64,000 nt of DNA, from contig CM038466.1 of the NCBI GenBank assembly GCA_021464415.1, positions 33,820,833-33,884,832 of the forward strand, written 5' to 3'. This document shows positions 31,985 to 43,004 of this stretch, one piece after another (the stretch's first letter is position 1; each line of letters opens with the position of its first letter). A model generated the notes under the pieces. It did no database searches, had not been told where the DNA came from, and saw nothing but the letters and a program-made list of their open reading frames with translations. The translations under genes were made by a program, and so were the position numbers. Source of the DNA: Lonicera japonica. Its lineage: Eukaryota; Streptophyta; Magnoliopsida; Dipsacales; Caprifoliaceae.

Positions 31985-32900
31985 ATCCCCCCTCCTCCCT
32001 GATTTTTTGACCTCTGTCTCATTTTATCTTCTGCAGAGGCACTTCGGAGAAGCAGTTTTCGGAAAATTGCTAAAAACCGCACACCCATGATAAAAAGTTC
32101 AAAGAGAAAACTTCCAAATCATCTCTCCGAAAAAATGCGAAAACAGAATGCCGCGATTAAAAGTAGTCTCTGATCTTACAGAAGGACCGAGACCGTCAAA
32201 TAAAAAGCAGAATAGCGATATAAGACGGGAATAGAAAAAATTGAAAGAGTAGAAAAGAGAAATAACCCGTATGAACGCCCAAAGCGAGCGAGAGAAACAG
32301 AAATGCAGAGTGACAGGGAGAGCCACACCAAAAGTGACAGCTAGGCCAAGACCGGCTCAGGGCTTCGTTTTGGGTGAGTAAGGCTCCTGATCACGACAAA
32401 GGGACAAAAGGACTCCTGGTCAAAAACAGAGAGGGCCAGGAAAAGTCTTTCCCAAAAGAGGGAGAAATAAGGGCATCGAAAAAACAGAATACGATGTGGG
32501 CCCACCAAAAGAGAAAACTAAAAAAAGAATAAAGATCAGAGATTGAACTTTCAAACAAATTTTCTTTTCAGCACGATACAGAAGAGATGATTTGGAAAAC
32601 CTCGGACCATCACTCTGCGGAGAGCGAAGAAATCCGAAAACTGCCTTCTGAGTGAAACATCTTCACTCGAGGAAAACATGAGAGTAAAGTTCAGAAAGAT
32701 GCAGGGAAACGGACATCCCGAATAGACCCTGAGAAGTTCTTTTTACCTTCGCAAAATCTACTCTCTTTCACTCTAGCAGTCTAAGAGGGGCAATTCACCA
32801 ACACAAGCCCTCTCCGGAGGCAATACACAAAATCACAAGCCCTCTCCAGAGGCAAAAGTTACTCATGAAAGTCCTCCCAGAGGCATTTTTTCCTTCTTCT
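31985..32900. other. E1 non-coding region upstream of antisense gene B
   Basis: Conserved in E2 (about 37500-38380, other strand), including CTGCAGAGG/CCTCTGCAG-like and GATGATTTGGAA segments, but without a long conserved frame. It may hold distal regulatory DNA or an untranslated transcript. Nothing more specific can be said. Confidence 0.5.
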
Positions 32901-32914
32901 TTCAGATCTAGAAG

Positions 32915-33440
32915 CCCTCCCAGAGAGGCACAACGGTAGTCCTCCCACCTGAGGCGAAGCCCTCCCAGAGAGGCACAACGGTAGTCCTCCCACCTGAGGC
33001 GAAGCCCTCCCAAAGAGGCACCCCGGTAGTCCTCCCACCTGAGGCGAAGCCTTCCCAGAGAGGCACAATGGTAGTCCTCCCACCTGAAGGCGAAGCCCTC
33101 CCAGAGAGGCACGAACGGTAGTCCTCCCACCTGAGGCGAAGCCCTCCCAGAGAGGCACGAACGGTAGTCCTCCCACCTGAGGCGAAGCCCTCCCAGAGAG
33201 GCACAATGGTAGTCCTCCCACATGAGGCGAGAAGATCTAAAAAGCCCTCCCAGAGAGGCACGGTGTAGCAACGGTAGTCCTCCCACCTGAGGCGAAGCCC
33301 TCCCAGAGAGGCACGAACGGTAGTCCTCCCACCTGAGGCGAAGCCCTCCCAGAGAGGCACGAACGGTAGTCCTCCCACCTGAGGCGAAGCCCTCCTAGAG
33401 AGGCATACGGTAGTCCTCCCATCTGAGGCGCAAAGTGGAA
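32915..33440. repeat. 45/46-bp GC-rich minisatellite near the E1 3' end
   Basis: About eleven tandem units built on GTAGTCCTCCCACCTGAGG and GAAGCCCTCCCAGAGAGGCA, mostly 45-47 bp. Less regular 30-bp-scale relatives (CCTCTCCGGAGGCA) lie on both sides (32800-32900 and 33450-33525). Long minus-strand frames of up to 205 codons in more than one register arise from the repeat lacking stops; frame changes between units argue against a protein. E2 has a shorter version at 37085-37450. Confidence 0.88.
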
Positions 33441-33628
33441 CAAATGAAAGTCCTCGAAAGGGGCAATGAGGTAACACGAGCCCTCTGCGGAGGCAAACCA
33501 ATCGCCAAGCCCTCTCCGGAGGCACTCACAAGTACGTCTATACGCATACACTTTCTTAGAGTTCCTGCGGGAGCCATGGATCAAGGTCTCTTCCAGTCGC
33601 CTCAATTCCTTGCAAGCAAGGAGCTTGA

Positions 33629-33640
33629 GTCGAGAGGGTC
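33629..33640 (+). promoter_or_regulatory. E1 polypurine tract at the 3' LTR
   Basis: GTCGAGAGGGTC directly before the 3' LTR. The last ten bases (CGAGAGGGTC) are the same at the corresponding border of E2 (rc of 36894-36903) and E3 (rc of 55435-55444), which supports it as the plus-strand primer site although it is short. Confidence 0.6.
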
Positions 33641-35215
33641 TGTAGACACCCCGATCCGTGACCCCCGCAAGAACCCTAACGACCTCCGAGAACTACTATT
33701 TTGGGTCCGGGACCCACCCGAGGACCCGGTACTACACTAGGAGGGTTTGTCGCCCGACAAACTTGTTCTTTAGAGAGATTGTCGCACGACATATCATATT
33801 GTCGCGCGACAATCCCTGATATGTCGCGCGACAATTCCACTATGTCGCACGACATTCCCCCTCTGCACCAGACCAACCACTTTCTGACACATCAATATGT
33901 CAGAACCATCACTTCAGCCGTTTGTCGCGCGACATTCCCGTATGTCGCGCGACATATCACAATGTCGCGCGACATTCTCCTTTTTTAAGGAAATGTCGCG
34001 CGACAATCTCTCCCGAGCAGTATAAATAGGCCAACACCCCCAAGGGTTCAAGGGGCAGCAATTGGAATCTGAGAATTTGGAGCTTTAGATTTGATTTTTA
34101 TCAAGCACTTTTCTACTATTATCTTATTTCTGAAGAATTATCGAATCTATCCTCGACACTCGACGTGTCCCGTCTCCGGAATCGATTTCTCGGAAATATC
34201 TAAAGAAAGAGAAGATTATTATCGCCAGAGATCCCTCTGCCGTATTATATTTTCTTTCTTATTATTATTCTCGTCGGGAAGGTAAAGAAAGTCCCTTCTA
34301 GTATTTAAGATTAGATATCTGTGTACTTGTTTTACTTCTGTTATTCTGTCCACGTTTTATTTGAATAAACTTATTGTCAAGTTACCAATAGTCTACCGTT
34401 TTCAAAACAAAAGACCCTGATAAAACTACTTTCAAAACCAGAAGAGTAAGTACATTATCGTCCGGATAAACCCTGTTTTCAAACCCCGGACCGATAAAGA
34501 CTTATCTAGGAATTAAAATCCACATATCTTGTCTTTTTCATAGACTGCGACGTGTCTGATAAACTCTCCTCAAAGAGTTCAAATTCCATATTGAATTAGT
34601 CCCGACATAAAGATCCGAACCTTTTTCAAAATAATCACAACTCGAGAAAACCGTCATTATCTGAGGAAATAATACGGAATACTCTTTCAAAAATAAAAGG
34701 TTTTTGTCATTTGTCATTACATCTTTTAAATATAAAAACATCGGATCTCGGAACACAAAGGTTTTCATTCCTTTCCCCGTTTTCCCAAATTAGGGTTTTT
34801 TTTATTATTTATTTAGAAAGTAGTAGACTGTCGGTAAAAGCATCCAAGTTTTTCAACATAGAATAAACATATAAGACCACTAGAGACCGAAAGGGCGGAA
34901 TGGGTGCTTAACACCTTCCCAAACCGTAATATAGTTTCCGAACCCTATAAGAATCCCGGTTTCGCAGACAAACGTGTAAAGAAAGGCTTGTCTATAGCCT
35001 TTCCTCTTACACGACCTTTTTTGTCCGTTTTCTCGTAAAACGTACTGGCGACTCTGAATGAACCCCCTTGCATCTAGAAATAGAACGTAGGGACACTTGA
35101 TATGAATCAACGAAAACGCTCCAGCAAATGGAACGACGGAATCAGTTCCGACGTCCCATGACCCCCACCACCAACGGGGACGAGACCCGGGGGGCCGCAT
35201 TTGCGGATTCTCACA
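33641..35215 (+). repeat. E1 3' LTR
   Basis: 1575 bp, almost identical to the 5' LTR: C/A at about 16960/33897, G/A in the CGCCGGAG/CGCCAGAG segment (near 34226), and one extra G in the run near 35190. The palindrome array (33748-34005) and TATA box (34021-34028) are unchanged. It could drive transcription outward into E2. Confidence 0.95.
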
Positions 35216-35220
35216 GCGTG

Positions 35221-35322
35221 TGTTATAATTTAGTTCTTGCATGCTATTGCTATTACTTTACAGCTTTTCGTGCTTGCCTTAGAAATCGAGATTTTGGGTT
35301 TGGGATGAAAACGATGTGTTTC
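35221..35322 (-). repeat. E3 3' LTR, piece 2 (102 bp between E1 and E2)
   Basis: Matches 58387-58488 of the intact E3 LTR. It is preceded by the right E1 target duplication GCGTG (35216-35220) and ends with the left E2 target duplication GTTTC (35318-35322). Confidence 0.93.
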
Positions 35323-36893
35323 TGTGAGAATCCGCAAATGCGACCCCCGGGTCTCGTCCCCGTTTGGTTGGGCGTCTGAAACGTCGGAACAGATTCCGTC
35401 GTTCCATTTGCTGGAGTGTTTCTGTTGATTCAGATCATGTGTCCCTATGTTCTATTTCTAGATGAAAAGGGATTCATTCAGAGTCGCCAGTACGTTTTAC
35501 GAGAAAACGGACAAAAAGGGGTCATGTAAGAGGAAAGGCTATAGGCAAGCCTTTCCTTTACATGTTTGTCTACGAAACCAGGATTCTATAGGGTTCGGAA
35601 ACTATATTACGGTTTGGGAAGGTGTTAAGCACCCATTCCGCCCTCTCGGTCTCTAGTGGTCTTATACGTTTATTCTATGTTGAAGAACTTGGATGCTTTT
35701 ACTGACAGTCTACTACTTTCTAAGTGAAAACCCTAATTTTGGGGAAAAACGGGAAAAGGGATGAAAACCTTGTATTCCGAGATCCGATGTTTTTATATTT
35801 AAAAAATGTAAATGACAAATGACAAAAACCTTTTTATTTTGAAAGAGTATTCCGTATTATTTCCTCAGATAATAACGGTTTTCTCGAGTCGTGATTATTT
35901 TGGAAAGGTTCGGATCTTGTAGTGGAACTAATTTAATATGGAATTGGAACTCTTGAGGGGAGTTCTACTGGGTGTATCACAATCTATGAACCAGACAAGA
36001 TACGCCGGGTTTTAATTCCTAGGTAAGTTTTACCGGTCCGGGTTTTGAAAACAGGATTTTATTCCGAACGATAATGTACTTACTCTTCTGGTTTTGAAAA
36101 TGGTTTTATCAGGGTCTTTTGTTTTGAAAACTATTTATAATTTGGCAATAAGTTTATTCAAATAAAACGTGGACAAAATAACAGAAATAAAACAAGTGCA
36201 CAGATATCTAATTTTAAATACTAGAAGGGACTTTCTTTACCTTCCCGACGAGAATAATAATATAAGAAAGAAAATATGATGCGGCGGAGAGATTTTCGGC
36301 GATAATAATCTTTTCCTTCTTTAGATATTTTCGAGAATTTGATTCCAGAGACGGGACACGTCGAGTGTCGAGAATAGATTCGATAACTCTTCAGAAATAA
36401 GACGATAATAGAGAAAGCTCGATAAAAGACTAGAAAGTCAGATTAAAATTTAGAATTCTTTGATCCCAAGTTGCTGCTTAGAACCCTTGGGGGTGTTGGC
36501 CTATTTATACTGCTCGGGGAAGATTGTCGCGCGACATTTCCCCAAAAAGGGCAAGTGTCGCGCGACACTGTGATATGTTGCGCGACAATGTGTCCAATGT
36601 CGCGCGACAAACGGCTGAAGTGATGTTTCTGACAGACTGATGTGTCAGAGAGTGGATGGTCTGGTGCAGAGGGGGATTGTCGTGAGATATAGTGGGATTG
36701 TCGCGCGATATATCAGGGATTGTCGCGTGATAATATGATATGTCGTGCGACAATCTCTTTTGAAAATAGGTTTGTTTAGCCTACAAACCCTTTCGGGGAA
36801 GTTTCGGGTGTTCGGGTGGGTCCCGGGCCCAAAAACAACAGTTCTTGAAGGTCGTTAGGGTTCTTGCGAGGGTCACGGATCGGGGTGTCTATA
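35323..36893 (-). repeat. E2 3' LTR
   Basis: 1571 bp; reads TGTGAGAATCC on the plus strand (the LTR end) and finishes TGTCTATA at the U3 end, where the partner LTR has TGTCTACA (C-to-T). The palindrome array lies at about 36523-36760 with TATTTATA (rc TATA box) at 36502-36509. Several palindromes carry single changes such as GTCGTGCGACA or GTCGCGTGATA. Confidence 0.93.
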
Positions 36894-37084
36894 GACCCTC
36901 TCGACTCAAGCTCCTTGCTTGCAAGGAATTGAGGCGACTGGAAGAGACCATGATCCATGGCTCCCGCACGAACTCTAAAGGAGTGTATATGCAAAAAAAG
37001 TGCTCGTGCGTGCCTCCGTAGAGGGCTTTGTGTTTGGTTTCGCCTCCGGAGAGGGCTTATGTTACCTCGTTGCCTCTCTCGAGG
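36894..37084 (-). other. E2 PPT region
   Basis: Begins with the complement of the PPT (GACCCTCTCG, 36894-36903), followed by the equivalent of E1 33450-33628. No gene. Confidence 0.55.
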
Positions 37085-37450
37085 GCTTTCATTTGTTCCA
37101 CTTGCTTCTGATGGGAGGACTACCATTGCTCCACTAGCCTCAGGTGGGAGGACTACCATTGCTCCATTAGCCTCAGATGGGAGGACTACCATTGATTCAT
37201 TTTGCGCCTCAGGTGGGAGGACTACCAGTGCTCCACTGTGCCTCTCTGGGAGTGCTTCGCCTCAGGTGGGAGGACTACCATTGCTCCACTGTGCCTCTCT
37301 GGGAGGGCTTCGCCTCAGGTGGGAGGACTACCATTGTGCCTCTCTGGGAGGGCTTAACCTCAGGTGGGAGGACTACCATTGTGCCTCTCTGGGAGGGCTT
37401 AACCTCAGGTGGGAGGACTACCATTGTGCCTCTGTGGGAGGGCTTTTGAT
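37085..37450. repeat. E2 copy of the 45-bp GC-rich minisatellite
   Basis: About eight units with GCCTCAGGTGGGAGGACTACC and GTGCCTCTCTGGGAGGGCTT, the reverse complement of the E1 array at 32915-33440 but fewer units. Copy-number change between two elements shows that the array is unstable. Confidence 0.85.
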
Positions 37451-38381
37451 CTGTAAGAAAAAGGAAAATTGCCTCTGAGAGGGCTTTTGTGAGTAACTTT
37501 GCCTCTGAAGAGGGCTTGTGTTGTGATTTGCCTCCGAAGAGGGCTTGTATTGTGATCTGGTGAATCTTAATTATCGTCCCTCTTCGACTGCTAGAGTGAG
37601 AGAGAGAAATCCTCGTGAGGGTGAAAAGAGCTCCTCGAGGTCTAATTTTATCTGGATGTCCGTTTTCCTGTATCTTTCTTGAACTTTATTCTCATGTTTT
37701 CCTCGAGTGAGGATACCTCTCTTAGAAGGTAGTTTTCGGATATTCTTTGGCTCTCCGCAGAGTGACGGTTCGAGGTTTTTTCCAAACCATCTCTTCTGTA
37801 TTGTGCTGAAAAGAATATTTGTTTGAAAGTTCAATCTCTGATCTCTGTTTTCTTCTTAGTTTCTCTTTTTGGTGGGCCCACATCGTATTCTGTTTTTCGA
37901 TGCCCTTATTTCTCCCTCTTTTGGGAAAGACTTTTCCTGGCCCTTTCTGTTTTTGACCAGGAGCCCTTTTCATCCCTTTGTCGTGATCAGGAGCCTTACT
38001 CACCCAAAACGAAGCCCTGAGCCAGTTTTGGCCTAGCTGTCACTTTTGGTGTGGCTCTCCCTGTCACTCTGCATTTCTGTTTCTCTCCCTTGCTTTGGGT
38101 GCTCATGCGGGTTTCTTCTCTTTTCTACTCTTTCAATTTTCTCTATTCCCGTCTTATCTTGCATTTTTGATGGTCTCGGTCCTTTCTGGGAGATCAGATA
38201 CTACTTTAACCATTTGTATTTCGTTCTCGCATTTTCGGAGAGATGATTTGGAAGTCTTTCCTCGTGTTCTCATCCTGGGTGTGCGGTTTTTGGCAATTTT
38301 TTCGAAAACTGCCTCTCGGAAGTCCTCCTGCAGGAGATAAAAATGAGAAAAAGGTCAAAAAAATCAGGGGAGGGGGGTGAT
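37451..38381. other. E2 non-coding region upstream of antisense gene B
   Basis: Homologous to E1 31985-32900. No conserved reading frame. Confidence 0.5.
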
Positions 38382-38465
38382 TGTCGCGCGATAGCTCGGT
38401 GGAGAGCTCTTTGTCGCGTGACAATGACCTTGTTTGTCACGCGACATTCTGTTCTATTATATAAG
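38382..38465 (+). promoter_or_regulatory. Promoter of E2 antisense gene B (mutated palindromes)
   Basis: Palindrome positions 38382, 38412 and 38435 read TGTCGCGCGATA, TGTCGCGTGACA and TGTCACGCGACA, one change each, all explained by C:G to T:A. TATATAAG follows at about 38457-38464. Spacings (30 and 23 bp) equal those of E1. Confidence 0.72.
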
Positions 38466-38601
38466 CCCCTTGCTGAGCTCATTCCACCTCATTCTCTCCT
38501 TCCTCTTTCTCTCTCTAGCTCTCTTTCTCTCTTTTCTCAAGCACGGAAGCCCTGCCGCTTTTTTGACTTTTCGACTTTTCTCATATATTCCATATACACA
38601 G

Positions 38602-41600
38602 ATGGATCCCGCACAACCGGATCGATTAGAGGGTGACCAGAAGGAGGTCACCTTTACTGATGCTCAGGGCGTCCTTCGGTGTAGTCCTCATCATGATGAT
38701 TGGGAGGACCTTGATTGGTATGACGATGATGGGGTGAACCACGGTCGAGCGGTGATTTATAGAGATATTACCCGGGCTGCTCCGGTCCCGGACGTTCCAT
38801 GGCTTTTGATGGAGCTTGCTTCTCACGAGATTCGCCGACGATCTCTGGTACGTCTTCTTTTCGTGTATTTATCTGTTCCATTATTTTTGTCGTTTCCTGA
38901 ATGTATTTTGACAAATGTTAGTATGCATGTCTGCCTAAAATAACGTCCGATTTAGTGAAACTCATACTTTTTACCTGTGATACCCTTTAGGTTCCCCCTT
39001 TTTTAGAAATTTACATAATGTATCCCTATAACTCTATAACTCTCATAATTACACCAAAATACCCTCAGGTTTAGAAAATTACATAATTTACCCTTATAAC
39101 CCTATAACTCTCATAATTACACCAAAATACCCTCAGGTTTAGGAAAATTACATAATTTACCCCTATATCTCTCATAATTACACCAAAATACCCTCAGGTT
39201 TTAGGAAAATTACATAATTTACCCTTATAACCTTATAGCTCTCATAATTACACCAAAATACCCTCAGGTTTGGAAAATTACATAATTTACCCCTACAACC
39301 CTATAACTCTCATAATTACACCAAAATACCCTCAGGTTTTGGAAAATTACATAATTTACCCCTATAACCCTATAACTCTCATAATTACCCCAAAATACCC
39401 TCAGGTTTAGAAAATTACATAATTTGTCCCTATAACCCAATAACTCTCATAATTACACCAAAATACCCTTAGGTTTAGAAAATTACATAATTTTACCCTT
39501 ATAACCCTATAACTCTCATAATTACACCAAAATACCCTCAGGTTTAGAAAATTACATAATTTACCCTTATAACCCTATAACTCTCATAATTACACCAAAA
39601 TACCTTCAGGTTTAGGAAAATTACATAATTTACCCCTATAACCTTATAACTCTCATAATTACACCAAAATACCCTCAGGTTTGGAAAATTACATAATTTA
39701 CCCCTATAACCCTATAACTCTCATAATTACACCAAAATATCCTCAGTTTTTAGAAAATTACATAATATACTCTTACAACCCTATATTTCTCATAATTAGA
39801 CCAAAATACCCTTAGGTTTGGAAAATTACATAATTTACCCCTATAACCCTATATCTCTCATAATTAGACCAAAATACCCTCAGGTTTAGAAAATTACATA
39901 ATTTACCCTTATAACCTTATAACTCTTATAATTACACCAAAAATACCCTCAGGTTTCTTATATCCATATTTCCATTTTGTTTGCAGTGGGTTAGCCGAGG
40001 TTGGGGTTCTCCTAACACTATATCTTCGGAGTGGCAACGGGCACCGGCCCCTGTCCAGGAGTTGCTTCTCGCGACTCCTTTTGGCTCTCTCTTCGACGCC
40101 CTCCCGGAGCGGGTTTTTAGGGCGACAGTTTTGGTGTCGGCACTGGCTTGCCACTGGTGGGATACTACTCATACCTTTCATTGGGGCTGGGGTGAGATGA
40201 CGATGACACCCCTCGATCTTTTTGCTCTGACCGGGATTCCTTCAGGGGGGATCCTTATTCAGATTGATGTCCCTTTGCGTCTGACGGCAGAGGGCATCGT
40301 GGGCGCACTTGGGTGGTTCCCCGAGTGACGGAGTTCGGGTGATACTATTCCTCGGGGTGTCTTAGTTACGCGACTAGCCACAGAGAGAACTCGACTAGTT
40401 GCTTCGGGGGTGTCGATGACCCGTCAGGAGGCGCGCCAGTATGCCCGCGTCCTTCTTCTACTGACACTCTATGATCTGTTTGAGGCTCATGGGGGGGGGA
40501 CACGGCCCATCTTTGGTGGCTGCCCTATCTTCGGGACTTTAGCATCATGTTCGACTACGATTGGGGCAGTTTTATTCTTGCCGTCCTCTATGATGCTATG
40601 GATCAGGTTTCTCGCCACCTAGCCCTGAACCTTAAGGGCTTTTCTCTGCTGTGGGAGGTACATACTTTAGTCCTTTTGTCTTTGCTTTAGTTTTTTTTCA
40701 TATTACCTGTTGATTATTGCTGATATTCTTTATATTTCTTCTTCAGAGTTGGTTTGTTGCTTATACTCGCCTGGGTCGCGCCCAGGTGGATCTTCTCGTT
40801 GAGATCGAGGACCAGTTCCCTTTTCTCCGCCGATTCATTGCGGGGAACTACAGGGCTCCCTATGTATACCGGACTCGGAAGACCGGAGCTGCTGCTGTCC
40901 ACGACCTGTAGGAGGAGCAGGTAAATATTTTAGTATTCTTGCTTTTCAATAGTCAGATAGAATATATAAATTACTGAAATAAAATCCTGTTCTCTTTTCA
41001 GATTGAGTGGGCCCCTTGGGGTGATCTGGGTCTCCATTTTGGGTATGGCCGTGCTCTGACCGCCTCGAGGACCAGACGGCTTATCCGGGATGAGTACAGC
41101 CTTCTCTTCTATTTGGGCGAGAGGGTCATTCGCCAGCACACACCGTCCCAGTGGCCTCGTGTTCCATTATTTCCTCCTGTTCTGATGAGGCGGACGGGCG
41201 AGATTGATCCGGTGATGGTGCAGGCCTTGGTCGACGGACTTGGCTTTCAGACGTTCACCGAGGAGGGAGACTACGCTATTTTTGCTGCCCGTTATCTGAT
41301 GAGGGAGCCGAAGGGGACTCGGGAACGGGTCTTCTATGAGAGATACAGGGCATTAGGAGGTGATCCCCATTACATACGGGGACAGACTCATTTAGCTAGG
41401 GCGGTTCCGGGTCATCTGCCACCTGTCCCCGATCAAAGGGACAACATTCCGGATTCCGAGGACGAGGACCCCAAGGGAGAGAGGGATGTTCCTGCTACAG
41501 CCGAGGGTGGTGGTCGGCCAGAGGGCGAGGGAGGTGATGCGACAGCGGTTCCAGAGTCGTCACCTCCGACGACACCTATGGGGGAGCAACGCGCTGCGGG

Positions 41601-42565
41601 TTTCGAGTTTCCTACCGGCCCTTTTGTGTCTCCGGGGGTCCTTTTTGCTGCTGCTGAGGCTGCCGGGGGGAGAGCGGGATTTTCTGAGAGGTCCTGGGAG
41701 CCCGCGAACCTTGGGGCAGATTACGATCAGTTTGGGCGGACTCCTCCTGCGGCGGCGACTACTCCTTCCAGTGGGGTACCTCATTTGAGGGCGACGGCCA
41801 TGGTGGATCCTCCGGGGGTCCGCACCTACGCCACGTTGACTCCTCTCCCGGCGACTGTCATGGGGCCTCCAGCCCGATCTCCAGGTTTCGGGGGTTCTTC
41901 ATCTCGGCCTCCCCTGTTCCCGATTCGTGAGGAGGGCGGGTCCACTTCTGCTGGTGTTCCAGCGGGGTCGTCTATTCCGTGGGTAGATCTACCCCCACTT
42001 CCCAGGGATATCTCCTATGTCGGCGCAGGACTACGTCGATACACTGTCCCTGAGTACCCTCTTCCCGAGGATACTTTTGATTACTTGGGTGGTTGCCCTG
42101 ATGATGAGGTACCTTCTTCAGCTTCTCCTGATACCTTTATATCTATATCTATTTATTTTAACTGTGCTGATTCTCTTATCTTATGTCCTTTTACAGAGGG
42201 TGAGTGTACGCGTGGCAGATCTACGGGCTTAGCACGCCCAGTACCTTTACAGCTGGAACCTGCTCCAGTACGTCGGTCGAGACCCTCCAGCCTACATGCG
42301 CGACTATCAGAGGGCTATCGACGTCTCCCTACGGCTAGACGACCCCTTGACTTCCTCTCATGCTCGGTCGGAGTCTAGGCGGAGTAGCAGTCGGACCTTT
42401 AGGCGATCCCGATCTTCGGCGATCCGTTCGACGGCACCGTTTCAGTCTACGGGGCCTTCCCAAGCAGCAGTTCCTCCTGTTCCCGGTGTCCCAGTCGTTG
42501 ATCTTACCCCCGAGGAGGGCTCAGGTGATAGTGGGAGCGTGTCAAAACGCGCTCGAGTAGATTAG
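38602..42565 (+). pseudogene. E2 antisense gene B: five-exon PMD protein, decayed
   Basis: Exons 38602-38847, 39987-40657, 40747-40920, 41002-42108 and 42197-42565 with GT-AG borders at the same places as in E1. Lengths 246, 671, 174, 1107 and 369 nt differ from the inferred 246/669/174/1107/369 only by a 2-nt gain in a G run near 40491-40499. Stops have appeared at 40326 (CGA to TGA), 40909 (CGG to TAG) and 42228 (TGG to TAG). The PMD pattern H-T-F-H-W.W-G-E-M-T-M-T-P is preserved near 40170-40210. It confirms the exon model independently of E1. Confidence 0.85.
38990..39955. repeat. 68-bp minisatellite in intron 1 of E2 antisense gene B
   Basis: About fourteen units, reverse complement of the E1 array (core TACCCTCAGGTTTAG, AAATTACATAATTTACCC, TATAACTCTCATAATTACACC). 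Units are more diverged from one another than in E1. Confidence 0.9.
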
Positions 42566-42888
42566 TTTTCCCCTTCTGCATTTAGTGTTAGTTTGGACAG
42601 ATATGTATTTATTTAGACATGTTTAGACATATATTGTTCTTTCATTGGATTTATAAAATATCTTTTATCTGTGTCTGATTTATTCTTTTATTCTCTGTCT
42701 GTGAAAGATATATATATATATATATATAAGAGTCGGCGATTTAGAAGCCATACCTTGTATGTAGTGATACTTATGTTTTTTGCAAAAAGAACAAAGTGAG
42801 AACAAGAAAGCATCCAGAAGTGATTCTTTTTGGCAAAAATGACTGCTATGTGTAAGAAAAACAAAATTAGGGCAACCCTAGATGGGTT

Positions 42889-42966
42889 TGTCGCGCAACA
42901 ATCCCTCCTGGACATGGGTTTGTCGCGCGACAAACAGGCACAGGTCCCTCTTTTTTGCTATAAATA
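42889..42966 (+). promoter_or_regulatory. Promoter of E2 antisense gene A
   Basis: Palindromes at 42889 (TGTCGCGCAACA, one change) and 42921 (exact), 32 bp apart, then TATAAATA at 42959-42966. The third, distal copy present in E1 is absent. Confidence 0.72.
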
Positions 42967-43004
42967 CACCTATCTTCCTTCCTTCATCCCCACATCTTCC
43001 AGAA

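Larger units (their letters stand above)
16704..35215 (+). mobile_element. E1: young, nearly complete Tat-type Ty3/gypsy element (18,512 bp)
   Basis: Bounded by LTRs of 1574 and 1575 bp beginning TGTAGACACC and ending TCTCACA, with 5-bp duplications GCGTG at 16699-16703 and 35216-35220. By eye the LTRs differ by two substitutions and one G indel. Interior order on the plus strand: PBS, leader, gag, pol. On the minus strand: a DUF7745/PMD-like gene and a five-exon PMD gene. Then come two minisatellites and the PPT. The empty target site is preserved at 58382-58386 in the other LTR of E3. Damage is limited: one nonsense codon in gag, a 1-nt deletion between gag and pol, and a 1-nt deletion in antisense gene B. 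Confidence 0.95.

Noticed and set aside
32795..33605. Several long overlapping minus-strand frames (up to 205 codons) with G-G-L/W-E-D-Y repeats
   Set aside because: They are translations of the 45/46-bp minisatellite in different registers; frame switches between units make a single protein unlikely.
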